The notes below the pieces were generated by a model, which made no database searches, was not told where the DNA came from, and saw nothing but the letters and a program-made list of their open reading frames with translations. Shown here piece by piece: positions 13,084-19,395 of a stretch of 19,395 bases of DNA; the first letter of the stretch is position 1, and the number at the start of each line of letters is the position of its first letter. Source of the DNA: Legionellaceae bacterium (GTDB lineage: Bacteria > Pseudomonadota > Gammaproteobacteria > Legionellales > Legionellaceae); contig JAUYSE010000134.1 in the NCBI GenBank assembly GCA_030696465.1, positions 1 through 19,395 on the forward strand. The letters run 5' to 3'. Both the position numbers and the translations under genes were made by a program.

Positions 13084-13704
13084 ATGGCAAAGTATACAGG
13101 TCCTAAGTGTAAACTTTCTCGTCGAGAAGGCACGGATCTTTATTTCAAAAGTGGTGTTCGTGATTACAAATCTAAATGTAAATCAGAAAAGTTACCTGGA
13201 CAGCACGGCGAAAAAAAAGCGCGATTGAATGATTACGGTCAACAGTTACGAGAAAAACAAAAAATTAAGCGCTTGTATGGTCTTCTTGAGCGGCAGTTTA
13301 GAAATTGCTACAAACGCGCTGCGTCTCATAAAGGCTCTACCGGAGAAGGCTTAATGATTTCTTTGGAAAGACGTTTAGATAACGTAGTCTATAGAATGGG
13401 TTTTGCATCGACACGTTCAGAGGCTCGACAATTGGTCTCGCATAAATCTATTTTAGTGAATGGTGCCTTAGTAAATATTCCATCATATCTTGTTTCACCT
13501 GGAGATCAAATCTCTATTCGTGAAGCATCACGTACTCAAGCGCGTATACAAGCGGCTTTGGCATTAAGTGAGCAGCGTGCTCCTTGTGACTGGTTATCTG
13601 TTGATGCGACAGAGATGAAGGGTTTATTTAAATCCAATCCTCGATTAGATGATGTGTCTCAATCATATAACGTTAATTTAGTTGTAGAGCTATATTCTAA
13701 ATAA
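13084..13704 (+). CDS. rpsD: 30S ribosomal protein S4
   Basis: S4 is a primary 16S rRNA binder that nucleates the 30S body. In E. coli it is also the translational repressor of the alpha operon and an antitermination factor. Its length of 206 residues equals that of E. coli. The N-terminal domain has KLSRREGTDLYFKSGVRDYK and KLPGQHGEKKARLNDYGQQL. The S4 RNA-binding domain begins near residue 97 (RRLDNVVYRMGFASTRSEAR) and includes QLVSHKSILVNGALVNIPSY. It ends NVNLVVELYSK. GAGGAG at 13071-13076 is the ribosome site. Confidence 0.98.
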   Translation: MAKYTGPKCKLSRREGTDLYFKSGVRDYKSKCKSEKLPGQHGEKKARLNDYGQQLREKQKIKRLYGLLERQFRNCYKRAASHKGSTGEGLMISLERRLDNVVYRMGFASTRSEARQLVSHKSILVNGALVNIPSYLVSPGDQISIREASRTQARIQAALALSEQRAPCDWLSVDATEMKGLFKSNPRLDDVSQSYNVNLVVELYSK

Positions 13705-13722
13705 CCCTGGAGATCTTGTTTC

Positions 13723-14715
13723 ATGTATACTCAACTGAACGAAATGCTGACTCCATCAGTACTTAAGGTTCAATCTGAATCACCAAATCATGCCCGGGTT
13801 GTTTTAGAGCCATTTGAACGGGGATATGGACATACTTTAGGTAACGCACTGCGTCGAATTTTGTTATCTTCTATGCCGGGTGCGGCGATTACTGAAGTAG
13901 CAATAGATGGAGTAGTTCATGAGTATGGTAGTATGGAAGGAGTGCAGCAAGATGTGCTCGATATATTACTGAACCTCAAACAAGTAGCTTTGCGTATGCC
14001 TGTGAGTGAAATTGCAACTTTAACGCTGCAAAAGAAAGGCCCATGTGTCGTGAAGGCGTCTGATATCCAGTTAACGCATGGTGTTGAAGTTTGTAATCCT
14101 GACTTGGTGATTGCTACATTAAATGAAAACGGTAAAATCAATATGACCTTGACGGTTGAGCGAGGGGTTGGTTTTCGTTTAGCGAACGACTTTGATGCTT
14201 ACGTTGATGAGGAACAACAAAATAAATTAGTTGGCACCTTAAAAATGGATGCGTCTTTCTCACCTATAAAGCAAGTAGCCTATTTTGTGGATAATACTCG
14301 TGTGGACAATCATACGAACTTAGATCGTTTGACACTAGATTTGACGACGAATGGTGCGATTGATCCAGAAGAAGCGATACGTTATTCAGCATATATTTTA
14401 CAACGGCAGCTACATGCGTTTGTAAATATGGAATTTGAAGAATCACGTTCTGATAAAAAAGCTAAGAATCAGTTTGATCCCGTATTGTTACGCTCTGTAG
14501 ACGATTTAGAGCTTACTGTGCGTTCTGCAAATTGTTTGAAAGCAGAAAATATAAATTATATTGGTGATTTAGTGCAAAAAACAGAATCAGAGCTTTTGAA
14601 GACGCCTAACTTAGGCAAAAAATCTTTGACTGAAATTAAAGAAGTTCTGGGAACGCGATCTCTGACTTTAGGAATGAAATTAGAGAATTGGCCGCCTGAG
14701 CATTTAGACGCTTAA
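13723..14715 (+). CDS. rpoA: DNA-directed RNA polymerase subunit alpha
   Basis: The alpha subunit dimerises to start RNA polymerase assembly and contacts promoter UP elements and activators. It has 330 residues (329 in E. coli). The N-terminal domain (about 1-235) shows FERGYGHTLGNALRRILLSS at 31-50, including the conserved R45, and TTNGAIDPEEAIRYSA at 208-223. After a charged linker, the C-terminal domain (about 252-330) has SVDDLELTVRSANCLKAENI at 258-277, with R267 and N270 corresponding to DNA-contacting R265 and N268 of E. coli, and TPNLGKKSLTEIKEVL at 294-309. GGAG at 13708-13711 is the ribosome site. Confidence 0.98.
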   Translation: MYTQLNEMLTPSVLKVQSESPNHARVVLEPFERGYGHTLGNALRRILLSSMPGAAITEVAIDGVVHEYGSMEGVQQDVLDILLNLKQVALRMPVSEIATLTLQKKGPCVVKASDIQLTHGVEVCNPDLVIATLNENGKINMTLTVERGVGFRLANDFDAYVDEEQQNKLVGTLKMDASFSPIKQVAYFVDNTRVDNHTNLDRLTLDLTTNGAIDPEEAIRYSAYILQRQLHAFVNMEFEESRSDKKAKNQFDPVLLRSVDDLELTVRSANCLKAENINYIGDLVQKTESELLKTPNLGKKSLTEIKEVLGTRSLTLGMKLENWPPEHLDA

Positions 14716-14754
14716 GAACGTACCATCTGTATATTGTGAATTAGGAGTATCATT

Positions 14755-15147
14755 ATGCGACATCGTAATGCCGGTCGTAAGTTAGGTAAAACGAGTAGTC
14801 ATAGAAAGGCGATGTTCTCAAACATGTGCACTTCTTTGATTAAACACGAAATTATTAAAACGACGTTACCGAAAGCAAAAGAATTAAGAAGATACATTGA
14901 GCCTTTAGTGACTGTAAGCAAGAAAGATAATTTAGCTGGTCGCAGACGCGTATTTGATGTTTTACGCTCAAGAGAAGCAGTGATGAAATTATTTGCTGAT
15001 CTGGGTCCAAGATATCAAACACGTCCAGGTGGTTATGTGCGTGTGTTAAAGTGTGGTTATAGAGATGGTGATAATGCACCTATGGCGATTGTGGAGTTTG
15101 TTGATCGTCCTGACGCGGCAGAAGCTGCTGATGATGCAACAGAGTAA
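14755..15147 (+). CDS. rplQ: 50S ribosomal protein L17
   Basis: L17 lies near the tunnel exit of the 50S subunit. Its 130 residues compare with 127 in E. coli. MRHRNAGRKLGKTSSHRKAM at the start, IKTTLPKAKELRRYIEPLVT near 35-54 and GPRYQTRPGGYVRVLKCGYR near 84-103 are diagnostic; the acidic alanine-rich tail (DAAEAADDATE) is variable in the family. AGGAG at 14743-14747 is a good ribosome site. It is the last gene of the cluster, and a strong terminator follows 45 bp after the stop. Confidence 0.98.
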   Translation: MRHRNAGRKLGKTSSHRKAMFSNMCTSLIKHEIIKTTLPKAKELRRYIEPLVTVSKKDNLAGRRRVFDVLRSREAVMKLFADLGPRYQTRPGGYVRVLKCGYRDGDNAPMAIVEFVDRPDAAEAADDATE

Positions 15148-15192
15148 GCTCTAAGAATATCTCTTATAAAGACTTTTAAGAATGCTCATCTA

Positions 15193-15225
15193 AAAATGGC
15201 TCGCTTCGGCGGGCCATTTTGTTTT
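15193..15225 (+). terminator. Strong intrinsic terminator of the ribosomal cluster
   Basis: AAAATGGCTCGC (15193-15204) pairs with GCGGGCCATTTT (15209-15220) over 12 pairs, including one G-T wobble, closed by a C(TTCG)G tetraloop. The downstream strand reads TTTTGTTTT. The minus strand also has five Ts after the stem, so it can serve the convergent ABC transporter gene as well. Confidence 0.93.
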
Positions 15226-15368
15226 GAGGTATAAACGAATTGTTAAAGTATTTTACGGTCCCACAGTTGTCTTTGTGGAATTAAGAAACGCACCTTATGC
15301 ACCCACAACTGTCATCCCGGGATTTAGGGTTGCTTGGCGAGCGATTGTAATTTATGCCCTGATTTTAA
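15226..15368. other. Convergent spacer with short inverted repeats
   Basis: No gene is visible in this spacer between rplQ and the minus-strand ABC gene. It holds the inverted pair ACAGTTGT (15263-15270) and ACAACTGT (15305-15312), and the palindrome TCCCGGGA (15315-15322) inside TCATCCCGGGATTTAGGG. The latter may be a decayed relative of the palindromic repeat near 19182, but similarity is short. Confidence 0.4.
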
Positions 15369-17267
15369 TCAATAATTTTCTTGAACTTGTTTAGATAATG
15401 CCGCAGATTCTAATAGTTTTCGTGTATATGCTGTTTGTGGGTTATTCTGGATATTGTCCCAGGTTCCTTCTTCAATGATGCGTCCTTGTCGCATAATCAA
15501 GACTCTATCGGCGAGGTAAGAGACCACCGCCATATTATGGGTGATTAAAAGATAACTGAGTTTTTTTTCTCTTTGTCGTTGTTTTAAAAGATTCAGAATT
15601 TGCGCTTGTACGGAGCTATCCAGTGCGCTAGTAGGTTCATCACAAATAATCAGTTCAGGATCCGTGGCCAGTGCGCGAGCGATATTAATGCGTTGTCGTT
15701 GGCCACCAGAAAATTGATGAGGAAATCGATGGATAATCTCTGCAGATAGACCAACTTCTTCAAGTAGTTGAGACATCTTCAGTTGTTTTTCTGATTTGCT
15801 GATAGATTGATGTTGTAAGGCTTCTAATAGAGTGTCTTGTATTGTCAGACGAGGATTGAGTGCTGCGACAGGATCTTGAAACACAATTTGAATTTTTGCT
15901 GCGAGACGTTCTTGACGAGACATCTCTTGGATGTTTTTGTCATAGAAATATACCTTTCCTGAGGATATCGCTTGTAAACCAAGAATGGCCCGACTTAAAG
16001 TGGTTTTTCCACAACCAGACTCGCCTACCAGTGCGACGATTTCATTTTTGTACAGTTTAAAACTGACGTGATCTACGGCATGATTGATTTCTGCGGTTTC
16101 CCGTAAGCTATGGCGTGGCATTTGAAAGTCGATACATAAATTCTCAATATGGAGAATCGGATTGGTGTTTTTATCAACAATGTTGGTTGGGATTTTCGAG
16201 GTCTCTGGTAAATCGGGCAGATTTGGCCAATCTAAATGACAACGGATACTACGGTTATTTTCTACAACGCGTAAGGCAGGGACTTCTTGCCGGCATCTGT
16301 CCATCGCATATATACACCGAGGATGGAATCGACAACCACTAGGTAATTTATGAAAACTGGGGGGGGCACCAGGAATAACTGGAAGTAAGTTTTCTCGTAT
16401 GTCCGGGCTAGGGAGCGATGCAGAGAGTTGTTGTGTATACGGGTGAATAATGTGATGGAAAAAAGCCTGAGTGTCGGAATACTCCATGAGATGCCCGGCA
16501 TAGAGAACCGCGATATGATCAGCCATGAGCCGAGCAACATTAAAATCATGTGTGATAAGTAGTAAGCTCATGTTTCGTTTTTTTTGAATTTTTTGAATCA
16601 GGCAAAGGACCTGATTTTGTATGGTGACATCAAGCGCAGTCGTAGGCTCATCGGCAATAAGGATCTCGGGTTGACTCGCCAAGGCGATTGCAATTAAAAT
16701 CCGCTGTTTCTGACCACCAGACAATTGATGAGGGTATTGCTTTAATCGTAAGGCCGGATCAGAAATTTCAACTTCCTGCAGTGCCAGTATACAAGCAGCA
16801 TTTAGTTCTTTTTTAGACAAATTTTGATGCGTTAATAAGGCTTCTTGTAGTTGCTCTTTGATAGTGAGTACGGGGTGTAGTGCGCTCATCGGCTCTTGAA
16901 AGATCATCGCTATTTTTTTCCCGCGCACCTGACGCATGAGATATTCAGGAAGCGTCAAAATATCTTCTGTACGCTTCGTTGAATCTCTTATCGTTGTACA
17001 GGACACGTTTTTATCGTTGTTGTAAGTTAGGTCGCCATCGGCCATATATTGCGCGGGCATATCGAGTTCAATTTTGCTCTGGCGACTATAAGCAATAGAA
17101 GGAGGTAAGAGTCGTGTCAGGGCAGTTGCAGTTAAAGATTTTCCAGAGCCAGATTCGCCAAGAATGACCAGCGAGTTGCCCGGAAGAAGCTCGAAATTAA
17201 TGTCTTCAATCACCGGGAGACAGTGTTTGGTGCTGAGAATTGCAAGTGATAGCTCTTGTATATGCAT
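15369..17267 (-). CDS. Fused double-ATPase subunit of a peptide-type ABC importer
   Basis: This 632-residue protein joins two complete ATPases of the Opp/Dpp family, as YejF and GsiA do. Domain 1 has Walker A GESGSGKS at 37-44, Q124, signature LSGGQ at 182-186, Walker B ILIADE at 202-207 and H240. Domain 2 has GESGCGKT at 415-422, Q464, FSGGQ at 519-523, LIICDE at 539-544 and H577. Between them C312, C318, C325 and C343 form the cysteine motif of the OppD/DppD C-terminal region. About 30 extra residues (near 66-100) separate Walker A from the Q-loop of domain 1. It would power uptake of peptides or a related solute at the inner membrane. No permease or binding-protein gene is adjacent. It starts 14 bp after maeA and is probably co-transcribed with it. 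The substrate cannot be named. Confidence 0.93.
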   Translation of the reverse strand: MHIQELSLAILSTKHCLPVIEDINFELLPGNSLVILGESGSGKSLTATALTRLLPPSIAYSRQSKIELDMPAQYMADGDLTYNNDKNVSCTTIRDSTKRTEDILTLPEYLMRQVRGKKIAMIFQEPMSALHPVLTIKEQLQEALLTHQNLSKKELNAACILALQEVEISDPALRLKQYPHQLSGGQKQRILIAIALASQPEILIADEPTTALDVTIQNQVLCLIQKIQKKRNMSLLLITHDFNVARLMADHIAVLYAGHLMEYSDTQAFFHHIIHPYTQQLSASLPSPDIRENLLPVIPGAPPSFHKLPSGCRFHPRCIYAMDRCRQEVPALRVVENNRSIRCHLDWPNLPDLPETSKIPTNIVDKNTNPILHIENLCIDFQMPRHSLRETAEINHAVDHVSFKLYKNEIVALVGESGCGKTTLSRAILGLQAISSGKVYFYDKNIQEMSRQERLAAKIQIVFQDPVAALNPRLTIQDTLLEALQHQSISKSEKQLKMSQLLEEVGLSAEIIHRFPHQFSGGQRQRINIARALATDPELIICDEPTSALDSSVQAQILNLLKQRQREKKLSYLLITHNMAVVSYLADRVLIMRQGRIIEEGTWDNIQNNPQTAYTRKLLESAALSKQVQENY

Positions 17268-17281
17268 AATGGTGCTTCGAT

Positions 17282-18967
17282 TTAGTTATTATAAGGATAG
17301 TATTGTGGCTCCCAGATATGATTATTGATGCGTTGTATAATCGCCTCTTCAGACATCTCTTCCGCAATCCCTAATTTTACGGCAGCTTTAGCGACGGCCA
17401 ATGCTACTGCGAAAGATGTTTTACGCACATCGGTAAATGGTGGCAGTAAATTCGCAAGCTTATCTTTTTTGGCTGGAGAGCAGTTGGCTAAGGTTTTTGC
17501 GGCAACCATAAATAATGCATCAGGGACGATTTTCGCTTGAATAGCGATGAGCCCTAGTCCTAGGCCAGGAAAAATATGTGCATTATTAGTTTGATCGATG
17601 AGGAATGGTTTTCCATGACGTTGTACCGTACCAAAAGGACTGCCGGTACCTATCACAGCTTTATTGTGGGTCCAATTCATGAGATCTTGCGGGATGGCCT
17701 CACTATGAGAGCTGGGATTAGAGAGCGGAAGAATGATGGGTTGCTCGACAAAGGACGCCATTTTTTTGATGAGTGCCTCATTGAAGAGCCCGGCCTGGCC
17801 AGATACGCCGACTAGAGCATGAGGGTGTACATTTTGGATGACGTCTTCTAAGCTAATACGAGAGGGGTTTTCTAAAACCCATTGGCCTATATGTGCTTTG
17901 CTATGACAGTGTTTTTGTTGGAAAGGGAGTAAATCAGGGGTATCTTCTACCAGTAAACCATTTTTATCAATCAAGTATATTTGTTCGCGCGCTGTTTTTT
18001 CAGGGACGCCCGCATCTAACATGGCATGGACAATAAGCTCTGCAATGCCGCATCCCGCAGAGCCAGCACCAACGATAACAATGCGTTGCTCCTGTAAGGG
18101 GTGTCCAGTGACACCAACAGCGGCCAAGAGTGTGCCAGTGGCAATAGCCGCGGTGCCTTGTATGTCATCATTAAAAGTACATAACGTGCTGCGGTAAGCG
18201 TCAAGGAGACGGTTTGCATTTTGGATGGCGAAGTCTTCCCATTGTAATAAGACGTGTGGGAAACGTTTTTTAACCGCATGCACAAAGGTTGCAACAAAAT
18301 CATCATACTCTTGACCGCGGACGCGTTCATGGCGCCATCCAATATAGAGAGGATCATTGATGAGAGCGGGATTATTGGTGCCGGTGTCTAGTAAAATAGG
18401 TAAGGTTTGTGCTGGGTGAATACCTGCACAAGCACAGTATAAGGCGAGTTTACCAATAGGGATTCCCATGCCGCCAGCGCCTTGGTCGCCTAATCCGAGG
18501 ATACGTTCACCATCGGAAACCACAATAGCACGAACATGGTCAAATTTTTTATTGGCCAAAATAGATTCAATGCGATTTTGGTAGGGATATGCCAGGAATA
18601 ATCCTCTAGGGCGGCGATAAATATGACTGAAAGTAGTGCAGGCCTCTCCGACGGTAGGAGTGTATACAATAGGGAGCATTTCTGGAGTGTAGTCACATAA
18701 TAGACTATAAAATAAAGTTTCATTGGAGTCTTGTAAGTCTCTTAAATAGAGATATTTTTCTAAGTCGGTTTTTTTACTTTTAAAGGCATTGTAGGAGCGC
18801 GTTTTCTGCTCCGCCAGACTGCTAAGTTCAGGCGGAATGATTCCATATAAATGAAATTTTTCACGCTCTTCAGGCGTAAATCCAGTCCCTTTGTTGAGGA
18901 TGGGGTTGTTCACCAGCGTAAAATCGGTTTGATGAATATTTTTATAAACGGGCGTATAGGATTTCAT
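17282..18967 (-). CDS. maeA: NAD-dependent malic enzyme (oxaloacetate-decarboxylating)
   Basis: The enzyme converts malate and NAD to pyruvate, CO2 and NADH in the cytoplasm. I chose the ATG at 18967 (561 residues; E. coli MaeA 565). A start at 19051 would add 28 residues, but a promoter candidate lies within that stretch and no ribosome site precedes it. In the 561-residue numbering, YTPTVG holds the catalytic Y102 and GKLALY the catalytic K173. WEDFA and FNDDIQGT supply metal ligands E244, D245 and D268, and GAGSAG at 300-305 is the NAD-binding loop. LSNPSSHSEA and NNAHIFPGLGLG follow. The ribosome site AAGAG is weak. maeA and the ABC gene run toward the ribosomal cluster. Confidence 0.95.
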   Translation of the reverse strand: MKSYTPVYKNIHQTDFTLVNNPILNKGTGFTPEEREKFHLYGIIPPELSSLAEQKTRSYNAFKSKKTDLEKYLYLRDLQDSNETLFYSLLCDYTPEMLPIVYTPTVGEACTTFSHIYRRPRGLFLAYPYQNRIESILANKKFDHVRAIVVSDGERILGLGDQGAGGMGIPIGKLALYCACAGIHPAQTLPILLDTGTNNPALINDPLYIGWRHERVRGQEYDDFVATFVHAVKKRFPHVLLQWEDFAIQNANRLLDAYRSTLCTFNDDIQGTAAIATGTLLAAVGVTGHPLQEQRIVIVGAGSAGCGIAELIVHAMLDAGVPEKTAREQIYLIDKNGLLVEDTPDLLPFQQKHCHSKAHIGQWVLENPSRISLEDVIQNVHPHALVGVSGQAGLFNEALIKKMASFVEQPIILPLSNPSSHSEAIPQDLMNWTHNKAVIGTGSPFGTVQRHGKPFLIDQTNNAHIFPGLGLGLIAIQAKIVPDALFMVAAKTLANCSPAKKDKLANLLPPFTDVRKTSFAVALAVAKAAVKLGIAEEMSEEAIIQRINNHIWEPQYYPYNN

Positions 18968-19005
18968 GACATGGAGCTCTTTATTCGAAGGGATGGTATT
19001 ACTAT

Positions 19006-19033
19006 AGTATATCCAGGTGCGATCGTCTAACAA
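19006..19033 (-). promoter_or_regulatory. Candidate maeA promoter (minus strand)
   Basis: Read on the minus strand, TTGTTA (19033-19028) and TATACT (19011-19006) are spaced by 16 bases; the -10 matches the consensus at five of six positions. Transcription would begin near 18999, about 31 bases before the preferred start codon at 18967. It falls inside the longer reading frame from 19051, which argues against that longer start. Confidence 0.5.
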
Positions 19034-19056
19034 AAAAGAGGGTTTACGCATGAGCC

Positions 19057-19080
19057 ATCCGAGCCGCGCGCGGCTCGGAT
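19057..19080. repeat. Perfect 24-bp GC-rich palindrome upstream of maeA
   Basis: ATCCGAGCCGCG at 19057-19068 is followed at once by its reverse complement CGCGGCTCGGAT at 19069-19080. Its centre lies about 70 bp upstream of the inferred maeA transcription start. Its GC content contrasts with the AT-rich surroundings. It could be an operator, a DNA-uptake or REP-type element, or part of an unseen gene's terminator; no T-tract follows on either strand. Confidence 0.9.
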
Positions 19081-19086
19081 CTTCTG

Positions 19087-19130
19087 AATAACTTCACTTA
19101 GTTATTTAATAATGTGGGGCGCGTAGCGCC
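19087..19130. repeat. Two further small inverted repeats
   Basis: AATAACT (19087-19093) pairs with AGTTATT (19100-19106), and GGCGC (19118-19122) pairs with GCGCC (19126-19130). Both stems are perfect. They follow the 24-bp palindrome and precede the larger repeat at 19182, forming a run of hairpins in a gene-free stretch. Confidence 0.6.
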
Positions 19131-19181
19131 TGAGGTGCTTCCAATTAGCCTTAAGGTTGTCTTGACAGCCAGAAGCCTACG

Positions 19182-19256
19182 TCCTGCGGCTTGTCCGCAG
19201 GATCCAGGGATACGAAGAGCATATGTTTCCGAATAGCTGGATACCGCGGACAAGCC
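19182..19256. repeat. Palindromic repeat pair (GCGGACAAGCC family)
   Basis: TCCTGCGG (19182-19189) and CCGCAGGA (19195-19202) form an eight-pair hairpin around CTTGT. In addition, 19188-19210 and 19234-19256 are inverted copies of each other at 19 of 23 positions, sharing GGCTTGTCCGC and TCCAG. So two copies of one palindromic unit stand head to head around a 23-base spacer. Confidence 0.75.
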
Positions 19257-19395
19257 CTGAGAGTTCCACACGAATAGTTAGCTTAAGGTATTGAAAAAAA
19301 TAAGATAAAAAAATTGAATGTGCATGGTGATTATGATCAAATAGCGTTTCCCAACAATATAAGATCGACACCATGCAACAGATGAGATTATTACA
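19257..19395. other. AT-rich end of window, possible start region of a plus-strand gene
   Basis: This stretch is AT-rich, with runs of A. TGCATGGTG (19321-19329) and CACCATGCA (19369-19377) are perfect nine-base inverted repeats; the right one contains an ATG (19373) whose frame (MQQMRLL) stays open to the window end. TATAAG at 19358 resembles a -10 but no good -35 precedes it. Whether a gene starts here cannot be decided from seven codons. Confidence 0.25.

Noticed and set aside
16262..16549. Second-frame minus-strand and plus-strand frames inside the ABC gene
   Set aside because: They are out of frame with two complete ATPase domains and have no recognisable motifs.
19177..19374. Minus-strand open frame of 65 codons near the window end
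   Set aside because: It reads through palindromic repeats, lacks a ribosome site and has low-complexity composition; treated as chance.

Overview
The window is the major ribosomal-protein gene cluster of an AT-rich gammaproteobacterium, read left to right, followed by two unrelated genes on the opposite strand. The gene order (tuf, S10 block, spc block, alpha block), a separate rpmJ after secY, and E. coli-like protein lengths place it in the Gammaproteobacteria. The low GC content and the dispersed palindromic repeats would fit a host-associated member of the Legionellales (Coxiella/Rickettsiella-like). That finer placement is inference and cannot be proved from this window.

Layout. 1-755: 3' part of tuf (EF-Tu), cut by the window edge. 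767-6226: S10 block (rpsJ rplC rplD rplW rplB rpsS rplV rpsC rplP rpmC rpsQ), attached to tuf by an 11-bp spacer, so the str and S10 operons appear joined. 6313-12065: spc block (rplN rplX rplE rpsN rpsH rplF rplR rpsE rpmD rplO secY rpmJ), with an extended -10 promoter candidate just before rplN, where E. coli also starts its spc operon. 12290-15147: alpha block (rpsM rpsK rpsD rpoA rplQ), preceded by a structured leader and a promoter candidate and closed by a 12-bp TTCG-loop terminator at 15193-15220. 15369-18967 on the minus strand: NAD-malic enzyme (maeA), then 14 bp later a fused double-ATPase subunit of a peptide-type ABC importer. 19052-19395 carries no recognisable gene and is packed with palindromes.

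Most genes abut or overlap by 1-4 bases (TAATG, ATGA, TGATG junctions), as expected for translational coupling of ribosome subunits made in stoichiometric amounts together with the SecY translocon and the RNA polymerase alpha subunit.

The most unusual feature is a dispersed element of 130-131 bp present three times, always in the same orientation, in the spacers rpsJ-rplC, rplB-rpsS and rpsN-rpsH. The copies share their end sequences (CTATACTCACAG at the left; a near-identical 20-mer ending GAGTATATATA at the right), begin and end with the short inverted repeat TATACTC/GAGTATA, and diverge inside, where two of them keep clear hairpins of different sequence. This looks like a miniature, MITE-like non-coding repeat living inside one of the most constrained operons of the genome. 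Other points of note: a long-form S14 that carries a complete four-cysteine zinc ribbon, mutually exclusive stems in the rpmJ-rpsM leader, and a perfect 24-bp palindrome upstream of the maeA promoter candidate.
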